DNA of 64,000 nucleotides from Candidatus Cloacimonadota bacterium (GTDB lineage Bacteria > Muiribacteriota > UBA6191). Position 1 is the first letter of the stretch, and every line of letters starts with the position of its first letter. The stretch is taken from NCBI GenBank assembly GCA_023954715.1, contig JAGSHD010000012.1:105903-169902 (forward strand). Reading direction: 5' to 3'. The notes below the pieces were generated by a model. That model did not search any database. It had not been told where the DNA came from and saw only the letters and a program-made list of their open reading frames with translations. The translations under genes and the position numbers were made by a program. This document shows, piece by piece, positions 45,857-54,515 of the stretch.

Positions 45857-45994
45857 CAAAAAGTCGGTCTTCTGGCTTATGGCTTATCCTACTCATCATA
45901 CCTTCCCATCATAGACAGTGGTGTATTTGACTTTCGTACCAATTACAGCGGCGGGTCCGCAACGGAATTTAACCGTTTTCCCAATTACTTTTTG
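45857..45994 (-). ncRNA. cobalamin (AdoCbl) riboswitch
   Basis: Read on the minus strand: P1 CAAAAAGT pairs with ACTTTTTG (ends of the element). Between them come GGGAAAACGGTTAAATTCC, GCGGACCCGCCGCTGTAA, ACCACTG...ATGATGGGAAGG (B12 box) and GCCAGAAGACCGAC, the standard cobalamin-riboswitch order. It lies about 220 bp upstream of btuB. The remaining leader holds the RBS hairpin. A hairpin CTTAAGGA/TCCTTAAG at 46016-46034, just 5' of it, probably ends the upstream psuG transcript. Confidence 0.95.
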
Positions 45995-46086
45995 AAAACT
46001 AAATGTGTTTTTACACTTAAGGAGAGTCCTTAAGAATATTAGAAATTATTTTCTGCAAGGTAAATACCAAATTTTGGCTATCTGTG

Positions 46087-47004
46087 TCAAGCTTTAACTT
46101 TAGAAAGCTCTACTGCAAATTGAGCAGCAACCAAGGCATTGTTATAGACTAACTTTTGGTTAGAGGCTAAGCTTGTACCCTCAGTAAGCTCGTCGATTCG
46201 TTTCAAGAGAAAGGGTGTAATCTCTTTACCGATTAAGCCCTTGTCCTCTGACTCATCAATAGCATCATCAATTGCTTCTTGAATTACTTCGTAAGGCATT
46301 TCAAACTCTTCTGGAATAGGGTTAGCGATGATCATTCCACCTTTAAGCCTCAGATCAAGTTTAGCTTGAAAACTTGTAGCTAACTCTTGAACTGTATCCA
46401 TAAAAAAATCGACTTTAAAGCCACTTCTGCGTGTAAAAAAAGCAGGGAAATGTGGAGTTTTATATCCAACGATAGCCACACCATGAGTCTCTAAATACTC
46501 TAACGTTAAGCCTATATCTAAAACAGATTTACATCCTGCACAGACTACAGCAACTCTAGTATTAGCTAGCTCCATCAAATCAGCAGAGACATCAAAGCTC
46601 TTCTCAGCTCCTCTATGAACTCCACCGATTCCGCCAGTAGCAAATACTTTTATCCCGGCAATAGAAGCAATTATCATCGTACTTGCAACAGTAGTAGATC
46701 CGTTGAGTTTCTTAGCTATGATCATAGGAATATCTCTACGACTTACTTTATAAATGTCTTTTGAAGTCCCTAATGTTAAAAGCTCGTCTTGGCTTAATCC
46801 AACCTTTAATTTACCGTTTAATATGGCAATGGTAGCGGGAACAGCACCATTTTCACGAACGATTTGTTCTAGGCGCTCTGCTGTTTCAATATTTTTTGGA
46901 TAGGGCATTCCGTGAGCAACTAAGGTTGACTCAAGTGCTACAACAGGTCGATCATTATCTAAAGCTTCTTGAACTTCTGGACTAATTTCCAAGTATGGAT
47001 GCAT
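46087..47004 (-). CDS. psuG: pseudouridine-5'-phosphate glycosidase
   Basis: 305-residue enzyme cleaving pseudouridine 5'-phosphate to uracil and ribose 5-phosphate (reversible). Family motifs are continuous: VVALESTLVAHGMPYPKN, AILNGKLKVGLS, ASTMIIASIAGIKVFATGGIGGVHRGAE, VVCAGCKSVLDIGLTLEYLETHGV, FFTRRSGFKVDF, MIIANPIP, and the terminal KLVYNNALVAAQFAVEL. Lys, Asp and Asn positions needed for the ring-opening mechanism are present. PsuK (pseudouridine kinase) is not adjacent, so the substrate may come from another kinase. Monocistronic; about 90 bp of sequence separates it from the B12 riboswitch. Confidence 0.95.
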   Translation of the reverse strand: MHPYLEISPEVQEALDNDRPVVALESTLVAHGMPYPKNIETAERLEQIVRENGAVPATIAILNGKLKVGLSQDELLTLGTSKDIYKVSRRDIPMIIAKKLNGSTTVASTMIIASIAGIKVFATGGIGGVHRGAEKSFDVSADLMELANTRVAVVCAGCKSVLDIGLTLEYLETHGVAIVGYKTPHFPAFFTRRSGFKVDFFMDTVQELATSFQAKLDLRLKGGMIIANPIPEEFEMPYEVIQEAIDDAIDESEDKGLIGKEITPFLLKRIDELTEGTSLASNQKLVYNNALVAAQFAVELSKVKA

Positions 47005-47319
47005 TTTATTCCTTAGTACGAGTTAGTATATGGGATGAAATATCTTTTAATACAGGACGTTATGGCTCATTTTAGCAAGCTAAATTGAATAGGGCAATTA
47101 AAACTAAATATAAAAGGTAAGACAATATAAATAAAGATAATTTCTTGTGTAAAATGTATGAGTGAGGATGAAAATTCTGACTATATCAATTCTTTTAAGC
47201 CTATCCTTTGTTATTCAAAGCACACATTTGGTAAAATAGTTATGGAGATGCATTAATTACAGTATGTACTTTTTAGAATTATAAAAGTCAGCTATAGGTT
47301 TAGATATAGGAGTGAGATC
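47005..47319. other. 315-bp divergent intergenic region
   Basis: Lies between psuG (-) and the DUF1232 gene (+). It must hold promoters for both, but no element stands out; AT-rich with no ORF or hairpin I would call. An AGGAGTGAG ribosome binding site for the plus-strand gene is at its right end. Confidence 0.4.
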
Positions 47320-47748
47320 ATGAGTCATGAACTTCCTAATGAAAAAGAAGAGTTATCGTCTAAGGCAAGTGAGGCCGAAGAGTTAGCAAAAGACAAAGAC
47401 AAAGTTTTTGAAACCTTAAATAAAGCAAGCAAAAAAACTAAAAATAGAAAAAATCGTTTACATCAAGCCAAAGATAACATAGATACTTTGATTCGCTTTA
47501 TTAAAGCTTGCGTTAGTGGGGAGTATAAAAACTTTGTAAAAACAAATATGATTTTAGCATTGAGTGCTATTTTATATTTTATTTCTCCATTTGATGCCGT
47601 ACCTGATGTGATACCTACTTTCGGCTTTTTAGATGACATGGCCATCATTGCTTTTGTGATCAGCATCATGAAAGAAGAGCTAGAAGCATTTAGTAAATGG
47701 GAAGAAGAAAAAGACGAGCAAGAAACTCCAAACCAAAGCAAAGCATAA
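47320..47748 (+). CDS. DUF1232 (YkvA-type) membrane protein
   Basis: 142 residues. A long charged N-terminus (Lys/Glu-rich, likely coiled coil, 1-60) precedes the DUF1232 domain: ALSAILYFISPFDAVPDVIPTFGFLDDMAIIAFVI with the family hallmark ISPFDxxPDxxP...GxxDD. The domain is a small membrane-associated helix pair found with envelope or stress genes, function unknown. ATG with AGGAGTGAGATC upstream. The S1/P1 nuclease gene starts 20 bp after its stop and is probably on the same transcript. Confidence 0.88.
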   Translation: MSHELPNEKEELSSKASEAEELAKDKDKVFETLNKASKKTKNRKNRLHQAKDNIDTLIRFIKACVSGEYKNFVKTNMILALSAILYFISPFDAVPDVIPTFGFLDDMAIIAFVISIMKEELEAFSKWEEEKDEQETPNQSKA

Positions 47749-47768
47749 ACTAGGAACAATAAAATAAT

Positions 47769-48536
47769 ATGAAAAACTTAATCGCAGCACTCTTAGTAAT
47801 ATTTTTCTCAATAAACCACAATTTATCCGCCTGGGGCCAAACCGGTCATAGGGTAGTAGGACATATCGCTCAACAATATTTAGATCCAACTGTGGCTAAA
47901 AAAGTATCTAAAATACTTGATGGACGCAAGTTATCAATGGTAGCTAACTGGTGTGACCATATTAAAAGCTTCAAAGAGCATGAGCATACTTTTTGGTGGC
48001 ACTTTATCAATATAAAAGATGGAGTGAAATATCATCAAGCCAAGCATCAAAAAAACGGAGATATTATTGAGGCTATTGAGCGATTTAGTAAGACCCTTTC
48101 TAATTCAAAGTTAGACCATTCAGCTAGGCAGGAGTCGCTAAAGTGGCTTGTGCATTTGTTAGGTGATATTCATCAACCGTTGCATGCTGGACATGCCAAG
48201 GATCAAGGTGGAAACCTTATTAAACTAAAGTGGTTTGGCAAAGAGTCTAACTTACATGAAGTTTGGGATGTAGGGCTGATCGATTATCAAAACCTTAGTT
48301 TTACAGAGTTAAGTGATAGTATTAATTTTGTAAGTGTAAAACAAGTACAAGATTGGCAAGACTCCGATGTATATGATTGGTTAGATGAAGCAATGACATA
48401 CCGCAGTCGAGTTTATGACCTTAAGTCAAAGGACTTGTCTTATGTATACCAAGCTCACAATGTTGAGTTTGTAAATCATCAATTATTAAAAGCTGGAGTT
48501 CGTTTAGCAGGAGTATTAAACTCTCTTCTAAAGTAA
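47769..48536 (+). CDS. S1/P1-family secreted nuclease
   Basis: 255 residues. A signal peptide (about 1-20) ends before Trp; in this family the mature N-terminal Trp binds zinc (here AWGQTGHRVVG). Other trinuclear-zinc ligands: NWCDHIK, WWHFINI, LKWLVHLLGDIHQPLHAGHAKDQGGN and LHEVWD. It degrades single-stranded DNA/RNA (also 3'-nucleotidase) in the periplasm or outside, likely for phosphate or nucleoside scavenging. It ends with TAA inside the terminal repeat of MITE copy B, so the last residues (LLK) are encoded by repeat sequence. Same strand as the DUF1232 gene before it. Confidence 0.93.
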   Translation: MKNLIAALLVIFFSINHNLSAWGQTGHRVVGHIAQQYLDPTVAKKVSKILDGRKLSMVANWCDHIKSFKEHEHTFWWHFINIKDGVKYHQAKHQKNGDIIEAIERFSKTLSNSKLDHSARQESLKWLVHLLGDIHQPLHAGHAKDQGGNLIKLKWFGKESNLHEVWDVGLIDYQNLSFTELSDSINFVSVKQVQDWQDSDVYDWLDEAMTYRSRVYDLKSKDLSYVYQAHNVEFVNHQLLKAGVRLAGVLNSLLK

Positions 48537-48672
48537 AGGTAATTGTTCAGATGGTCTCTTGGACAAAAGTTGAGGGTCATACAAGTTTTTCGTAGTTTTT
48601 GCTTTATTGATGTACCTAGGTATAATCGACCTTTGCAAAGAAACTGAATAGTTACAGATAAAGTTTACTTAG
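48528..48672 (+). repeat. MITE-like element, copy B
   Basis: About 145 bp. The left terminal repeat contains GGTAATTGTTCAG and overlaps the stop codon of the S1/P1 nuclease; the right end (GAATAGTTACAG...) runs to the moaC stop. The interior matches copies A and C in CAGTTTTTGCTTTATTGATG-like and ACCTAGGTATAAT-like segments but lacks about 20 bases before the right repeat. Confidence 0.75.
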
Positions 48673-49154
48673 GCCATCTCACGGATGAAGTGACCGGACT
48701 TGCCACCTTGCTTTTCAAGGAGGCAAATCTCTGATATTACCATTTCTTTGTCTACAGCTTTACACATATCATAAATGGTTAAACAAGCTACACTTACAGC
48801 GCTAAGGGCTTCCATTTCAACACCAGTTTTTCCGCTTGTTTTGGCAGTAGCTAAAACTTCTACATGATCATCATTAATTTCAAACTGTAAATTAACAGTA
48901 TCCAAAAAGAGAGGATGACAAAGAGGGATCAAATCACTGGTTTTTTTTGCACCCATGATACCAGCTAGGTGAGCGGTACTGATTACATCACCTTTTTTCA
49001 TTTGATTATCTTTAATTTTAAAAAGTGTATCTGCTTTACCGTAGACTTTTCCACTTGCCACAGCAACTCTTTGGGTTGTATTTTTGTGACCTACATCTAC
49101 CATAGAGATGGTACCATCCTTATCTACATGAGAGAGTTCGTTTTGAGTAGTCAT
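48669..49154 (-). CDS. moaC: cyclic pyranopterin monophosphate synthase MoaC
   Basis: 161 residues. Catalyses the second half of cPMP formation (3',8-cH2GTP to cPMP) in molybdenum cofactor biosynthesis. Signature MVDVGHKNTTQRVAVASG, the AHLAGIMGAKKTSDLIPLCHPL stretch, KTSGKTGVEMEALSAVSVACLTIYDMCKA and the C-terminal EKQGGKSGHFIRE are all intact. ATG preceded by CAGGAAACAAT. No other moa genes are in the window. Its TAA stop touches the right end of MITE copy B. Confidence 0.97.
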   Translation of the reverse strand: MTTQNELSHVDKDGTISMVDVGHKNTTQRVAVASGKVYGKADTLFKIKDNQMKKGDVISTAHLAGIMGAKKTSDLIPLCHPLFLDTVNLQFEINDDHVEVLATAKTSGKTGVEMEALSAVSVACLTIYDMCKAVDKEMVISEICLLEKQGGKSGHFIREMA

Positions 49155-49323
49155 ATTGTTTCCTGCTTTTAAGTGTTTTTTTATATCTATATAAGTATGA
49201 TTATGATCAACTAAATAGAGTGTATGATTATAACGAGGACTTTAATATAAAACTATTGAATGAGCAAAAAGTTCAGCGTAATGGAACTTTCAAACAAGTG
49301 ATAAGTGGCAAATAAAGATCACT

Positions 49324-52095
49324 TTAAATACTAGTAAAGTTATGTGCAAAGCGAGTGGTGTTTTTACTTTGTTTTAAAAAGATTACTAATTGTTTAGGGT
49401 CAATTTCAGCAAACTTTTTTAATAATCCATGGTGGTTTGGATAGAGCTTGAATAGCTCTTCACAGATATCTTCAATATTATCAGAGCTTTTTATCTGTAT
49501 GTAATGCTCCAACAGTTGTGGGCAATGATTCATTTGTCTTTTTAATTGCAAAACTAGATCACTTTTAATGACTTCGTTTTTAGACAAAAAGCTTAAAAAT
49601 TCATCTCGTCGATTTAAGTCGTTTTGAATCCATTGAAACAAAAAGTTGATATCCTGCCACGATAATATATTTTGTTTCATACCTTCTGCTAAAAGTTGAA
49701 TTGCTTTGTCCGAGCGAAATCGAAACAAAGAAGTAATAATCTGCTGTCCATATTTGTGTCCATGAGTAAAAAATCGGTTAACTAAAAACATATAGTATTC
49801 GATGTCACCCCGTAGAAAATATTGATTTGCTAGGGAGATTTTGGACTCGTCATCACTTAACATTAAAAATAATAGATCTTTTACTGGAGAATTATCTACC
49901 CATTCGCCATAGGTTTGAATGAGCTCCTTACTTAATGCAAGTTTAAGCTCACTATCCATCAAAATGTCTCTAAGGTGGGGATAAAAAGAATGGTTTAAAA
50001 GAAGAAACTTTTGGTACTCTATGTTGGATTTGTTGCTTACATTTTGATCGATCCATTGTAGAAAACTCTTATCCTCAATTTTATGAAAAGAAGCAAAAGG
50101 AAACGAACCTTCTTGATTATGCCAATACTCTCTCCATTCCTTTTGAAAAAAGTCTAATAAGGTAAACTGAACTATGCAGTAGGCATATAGACTGTGGGAC
50201 CGGTTTTGTTGTAACCATTCGATCCAAGGATCAGGACAGGAAACTTGTTTGTTTGCCAAATAATCAATCAACTTTTCATGAGGTTTGTTAATTTGTAAAA
50301 GAGCTCTTGTAAGTGTAGGCTCTAGATGCTCAAAGACAGATAGCTGAATGAAAATTAAGTGTTTTATCTCGCAGTCAATATTTGGAGATAATATGAGTTT
50401 TTCTAAAATAGGGATGAGCTTTTCTAGGTTACTTAGTTTTTCTATGTTGTGTAAAATATTTGAGATTGCAGGAGAGTGACTTTCAAGAGTTTGAATGATT
50501 AAAGGATAAAAATCGGGATGTTCTTCTAACTCGGACCAATATTTATAGTTTGAGAAAAACTCATTATGAAAAGCAGAGTCTTTAGAAAACCACTTTAGCT
50601 GAAACTCTTGCGTTTTAAAATGCTTGAGTTGATGTAAAATGTCTACAAAATTTGGATTGTTTTTGTAAGTTTGAAACTCTGTTAAATAAAAACCCAAAGT
50701 TTGATTGGCATCAAAGTCATACAAGACACTTGGTATATTACATTTTTGAAATAAATAGCTTTTATGTAACTGGCACAGTTTTGTGAAGCTGACTTGGTTT
50801 AAAAGATCTTTTTTGTGTAGGTAGGAGTTTATATATAAAAGCCCATCGTTTTCTAGTGAGGCTTCAAAACTATCAAGACTTCTTTCACTGAAGACATTTT
50901 GATTTTGACTAGAATGGATTGAAACAACATTTTTTCTTGTTTCAGAGTGGCTTCTATCTAGTTTAAAGTGATCAAAACGAGTAAACAAAACTTCTTGGCC
51001 TGCATAGCTTAAACTAGAAATATGCTTCTTGTTTTGCATTTTTTCTAGTATTTCTTGTACTGTTTTATCTACACTTTTATTAATAGTACATAGAAAAGAC
51101 TGAAATTTACTTTGTACAATTTGAGCTACAAACTCAGGGTAATCTACAAGCTTGTTTGGACATTGTAAAAAAAAGTAAATGGCATTTTTTTCTCGTAAAA
51201 AATCTGTTCCATCGAAACCAACAACTAAAGTGGACTCTTTATAAGTAGTATCTTGTTCACAATGATTCAGGCCTAAAATAACAGATAGTATTTTACTTAA
51301 AACGATAGACTCCTGGTCATACGCTTGGATGTAAGAAAACTTCATTTTGTGAAACTTCACATAATCAGTAAAACGCAGTAGGCTTTCGTAAAAAGAATCG
51401 AAATCAAAGAAATAGGAGTCAAACAGTGTGATAGAAGTATTTGAATCTTCATAGCTTCCTATATGTATGGTTCCGTATTGTAAAAAGATCTCGTCTTTAA
51501 AGTTTTTGGAGACGCCTACTTCTATGTTTCTTAAGACTTTACAAAGCAGCTCCGGGATATTTTGTAGTAGATGTCGATAGCGAGTTAAAATTTGGGAGAG
51601 AGTCATGATATCAGCAGTGTGAATAGCAAGATCAATTCTTTCAGAAATAAACAACTCATGTGGAAAGCCATTTTTGTCTAAAGTCTCTAACAACTCATGA
51701 GAGCGATCAAACAAACCAAGTTTATGATATACATTGAGTATGTGTCGTATGTCATTGGTATGATCTGTTTCGATTGAAAAAAGTTGTGAAAAATAATATA
51801 AGGCTTTTTGATATTCGTGAGTTTTTAAGTAGATTGAGATAGACTCTTTTAAAACATCTAAGTTATTGGGATGCTCAATCATTAAGTTGCTCAGTAACTC
51901 TTTAGCTTGTTTGTATTGATGACACATCTTTTGTGATTTTGCTAAAAGGATTTTGCAAGATAAATCCATTTTTTCAAGTGGGATCTCTTGTAAGATTTGG
52001 CAGCTTTCTTGGTATTCATGTTGTTGAAATTTACTTAGTGCTGACTCTTTTAAGTTTTTAAATTTGTGAGTTAGCGGAAATCTTATATCACACAT
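49324..52095 (-). CDS. large TPR-containing hypothetical protein
   Basis: 923 residues. Residues about 1-170 have TPR-like helical repeats (SALSKFQQHEYQESCQILQEIP, AKELLSNLMIEHPNNLDVLKESI, HEYQKALYYFSQLFSI). The remainder is mostly helical without known motifs, with a middle part giving alternating strands (VGFDGTDFLREKNAIYFFLQCPN) and a long C-terminal helical repeat region. No signal peptide, membrane helix or nucleotide-binding motif. The middle portion could be a glycosyltransferase- or hydrolase-like fold, but I cannot support that. Flanked by moaC and the CBM48 esterase, both in other contexts. Function unknown. Confidence 0.6.
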   Translation of the reverse strand: MCDIRFPLTHKFKNLKESALSKFQQHEYQESCQILQEIPLEKMDLSCKILLAKSQKMCHQYKQAKELLSNLMIEHPNNLDVLKESISIYLKTHEYQKALYYFSQLFSIETDHTNDIRHILNVYHKLGLFDRSHELLETLDKNGFPHELFISERIDLAIHTADIMTLSQILTRYRHLLQNIPELLCKVLRNIEVGVSKNFKDEIFLQYGTIHIGSYEDSNTSITLFDSYFFDFDSFYESLLRFTDYVKFHKMKFSYIQAYDQESIVLSKILSVILGLNHCEQDTTYKESTLVVGFDGTDFLREKNAIYFFLQCPNKLVDYPEFVAQIVQSKFQSFLCTINKSVDKTVQEILEKMQNKKHISSLSYAGQEVLFTRFDHFKLDRSHSETRKNVVSIHSSQNQNVFSERSLDSFEASLENDGLLYINSYLHKKDLLNQVSFTKLCQLHKSYLFQKCNIPSVLYDFDANQTLGFYLTEFQTYKNNPNFVDILHQLKHFKTQEFQLKWFSKDSAFHNEFFSNYKYWSELEEHPDFYPLIIQTLESHSPAISNILHNIEKLSNLEKLIPILEKLILSPNIDCEIKHLIFIQLSVFEHLEPTLTRALLQINKPHEKLIDYLANKQVSCPDPWIEWLQQNRSHSLYAYCIVQFTLLDFFQKEWREYWHNQEGSFPFASFHKIEDKSFLQWIDQNVSNKSNIEYQKFLLLNHSFYPHLRDILMDSELKLALSKELIQTYGEWVDNSPVKDLLFLMLSDDESKISLANQYFLRGDIEYYMFLVNRFFTHGHKYGQQIITSLFRFRSDKAIQLLAEGMKQNILSWQDINFLFQWIQNDLNRRDEFLSFLSKNEVIKSDLVLQLKRQMNHCPQLLEHYIQIKSSDNIEDICEELFKLYPNHHGLLKKFAEIDPKQLVIFLKQSKNTTRFAHNFTSI

Positions 52096-52325
52096 ATTAT
52101 TACCAAATACCTAAGAGTATTCATTCGCCCTTATTTATTAATCTATAGAATAACAATTTTAATGTTATCTGTTTGAGTCAAAAACACTTAACTCATTTGA
52201 TCTATAGTATAGACAGAATCAGATGAAAGTTGTATTTTATTTCGACAATTTTACTATAAAGTTGAACGTTTTAAACCTCCTTGATATTAGCTATAAAGCT
52301 ATGTCTCAATGCAATTAGGAAAGCT

Positions 52326-53345
52326 ATGAAAACCTTAGAGCCGTATAAGTTTAATATTGACACTGTAGAGTATTTCTATCCAGCCGAAAAAGGGAAAATT
52401 GTGTATTGGGTTGGTGACTTCAACGATTGGCAGGCTGTAGATCAAATTCCCTATGATAAAAAAAGAAAAGGTTACATTTTTAAAATGCCAGCTTACTCTC
52501 ACGGTATTTACTTTTATAAATGGGTTGTTGATGGTGAGTGGATTTTAGACCCCAATAATAAAGAGAGTTATCAAAACGGTGCTTTTGGTACAAACTCTGT
52601 GGCAAAAATGCCAGATTTTATTGAAAACTTTGAAGTACAAAAGTTAGAGAATGTAGCTAAAGGTAAAATTGAGAAATTTACTGTTCAATCTAAAAGACTA
52701 AAGGATGAACGAGAAGTTTTTGTATACACACCAGCAAGCTATGACCCTGATAAAGTATATCCACTACTGGTGTTACAGGATGGTAGAGAGTGTGTAGAGT
52801 TGTTTCCAGCAGATCAAGTGTTGGATAACCTGATACATTATAAAGTGTGTAGCGAGTTTATTTGTGTTTTGGTTAGCCCAAAGAGTTCAGCTGCCCGAGA
52901 AGACGACTATACCTTTAATGATAAATTCGAGCACTTTTTAGCCATTGAGTTGATCACTTGGTTAAACGGGAAATATAAAATCAGTCCAAATCGTAATCAA
53001 AGAGCAATCTTTGGTTATTCATTGGGATCATTAGTGTCTGTAAGAACAGCAATCCACTATCCAAGAGTATATGGAATGTTTGGTGGAGAGTCGAGTGCTT
53101 TTTGGCCTAATGATGGTCAGATTTATAAAGAAATGAGAGAGCAAGCCCCTTTTGATTCCAAGATATATCTGGGGGTTGGTTTTTTTGATGGTGGTGAAAA
53201 ACTGACTGCATTAATGGGTGACTTTTTACAAGACCTTGGCATATGTCACCAGATTCGATATAGTTTAGGTGGTCATGAATGGTACTACTGGAAATCTCAT
53301 TGTAGATACTCTTTACAGTACTTTTTTCCGTATAGACCTAGTTAA
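52326..53345 (+). CDS. esterase with N-terminal CBM48-like domain
   Basis: About 340 residues from ATG 52326 (AGGAAAGCT upstream; an in-frame extension upstream lacks a ribosome binding site). Residues 10-90 match the CBM48/AMPK glycogen-binding type: YWVGDFNDWQ, MPAYSHGIYFYKWVVDGEW, DPNNKESYQ. The C-terminal alpha/beta hydrolase has FVYTPASYDPDKVYPLLVLQDG, nucleophile elbow FGYSLGS, and a late GGHEW that likely carries the His. No signal peptide, so cytoplasmic. Converges with the cyclase-family gene with a 4-bp overlap. It may remove acyl groups from a storage polysaccharide or glycolipid; inference. Confidence 0.8.
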   Translation: MKTLEPYKFNIDTVEYFYPAEKGKIVYWVGDFNDWQAVDQIPYDKKRKGYIFKMPAYSHGIYFYKWVVDGEWILDPNNKESYQNGAFGTNSVAKMPDFIENFEVQKLENVAKGKIEKFTVQSKRLKDEREVFVYTPASYDPDKVYPLLVLQDGRECVELFPADQVLDNLIHYKVCSEFICVLVSPKSSAAREDDYTFNDKFEHFLAIELITWLNGKYKISPNRNQRAIFGYSLGSLVSVRTAIHYPRVYGMFGGESSAFWPNDGQIYKEMREQAPFDSKIYLGVGFFDGGEKLTALMGDFLQDLGICHQIRYSLGGHEWYYWKSHCRYSLQYFFPYRPS

Positions 53346-53986
53346 ATATTAGCCCATACAGTAACTGGAGTACCATCAGCATAATCTATCATTAAGGGCG
53401 AAATTAATAGATTGTCAATCTCTTTGACATCACGTAAGTCCATGTCTTCTAGTATGCAAATAGGACGTTGATGTGCCAAAAAGGCTTTGTGGGACTTTCT
53501 TCCCATAGTTCGATTAGTGAAACTAGATAAAGAAATAAAATCAAACCCTAAAACTCGTAGTTTTGGAAAGCTATCTCGAAGATAATCAGCACAGTTTTCA
53601 TGAACCCCAGGCGGGCTCATCATATAGCTTTTTAAATGACGCTTTTTAGCCCAACCTGTATTGATTAACAAAATTTCACAATCTTTGTCTGCTTGAATGG
53701 ATTGTAAGTCTTTTTTACATATAAGCTCACCATCTTCTTTTGTTATAGTTTCAAGCTGTACATTTTTAAAATAAAAAAAGTCATTGGGGTAATCGTTTAG
53801 AGTTTGTCCTTTAGGATCAAAGTGAAAAGGAAGATCAATATGAGTCCCAAGGTGGTTTGATAAACTGAGTTGAAGAGTATTACAACTATCCCCTGCATGC
53901 ATACATTTTACAGTTTTTAGTGATAAAGAGTCGCCATTACCATAAGCGGGGGTTTTTTCATTTAATGTCCAAGATAGTCGAATCAT
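53342..53986 (-). CDS. cyclase-family (kynurenine-formamidase-like) metal hydrolase
   Basis: 214 residues. The metal-binding signature HLGTHIDLPFHF (family HxGTHxDxPxH) is intact near 44-55. Later comes the region LLINTGWAKKRH, PPGVHENCADYLRD and LGFDFISLSS typical of the cyclase/KynB fold. Members hydrolyse N-formylkynurenine, other amides or lactone-like rings with zinc. Without kynureninase or Trp-dioxygenase genes nearby the substrate is open. ATG preceded by AGGAGAAACA. Overlaps the 3' end of the esterase gene on the other strand by 4 bp. Confidence 0.85.
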   Translation of the reverse strand: MIRLSWTLNEKTPAYGNGDSLSLKTVKCMHAGDSCNTLQLSLSNHLGTHIDLPFHFDPKGQTLNDYPNDFFYFKNVQLETITKEDGELICKKDLQSIQADKDCEILLINTGWAKKRHLKSYMMSPPGVHENCADYLRDSFPKLRVLGFDFISLSSFTNRTMGRKSHKAFLAHQRPICILEDMDLRDVKEIDNLLISPLMIDYADGTPVTVWANI

Positions 53987-54164
53987 TGTTTCTCCTTTAG
54001 TTAGAGTATAGCTTTTAAATAGAGTTTTTTGAATATTGAATTGAAAAGTTCAAAGTATTTTTAACTTATTCAAGGTTTTGTTGTAGAATAAAAGCAAGAA
54101 ACTACTATACAAAATAGTGTCAATAAAGACTTGTAACTGACAAATAAGATATAAAGAGATTGAA

Positions 54165-54515
54165 ATGAGTAATGTATATTTAAATCTTGATCCCCTTCAA
54201 GATATGGGTGATGGAGATAAAGAGTACGAATGCGAGATCATTCAAGATATTTTGTCAGAAGGGGATGTCGTATTTGCCGAGATTTTAAAGTGTATAGATG
54301 ATCAGGATGTAGCTGCTACAGGAGCTGTTATTCATAAGTTTAAAGGCTGTATATCTTATGTGGCAGCGGATAGCATCATTGAAAAATTTCAAAAAGTAGA
54401 AGACTTGGGTAGATTAAACAATGAGATCCCAAGTAAACAAGCAGTTCAAGAGTTAAAAGATGACTATTTGATGATCAAAGATTTGTTAAATCAATATATA
54501 AAAGAAGTATCATGA
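54165..54515 (+). CDS. Hpt-domain phosphotransfer protein
   Basis: 116 residues, a single histidine-phosphotransfer domain of four-helix type. The phospho-His is in VIHKFKGCISYVAAD (HKxKG form, about residue 57) and acidic/Leu-rich helices flank it. It would shuttle phosphate between hybrid kinases and response regulators. Its TGA stop overlaps the kdsB ATG by four bases (ATGA), so it is translationally coupled to Kdo synthesis genes, an unusual pairing. No hybrid kinase gene is in the window. Confidence 0.85.
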   Translation: MSNVYLNLDPLQDMGDGDKEYECEIIQDILSEGDVVFAEILKCIDDQDVAATGAVIHKFKGCISYVAADSIIEKFQKVEDLGRLNNEIPSKQAVQELKDDYLMIKDLLNQYIKEVS

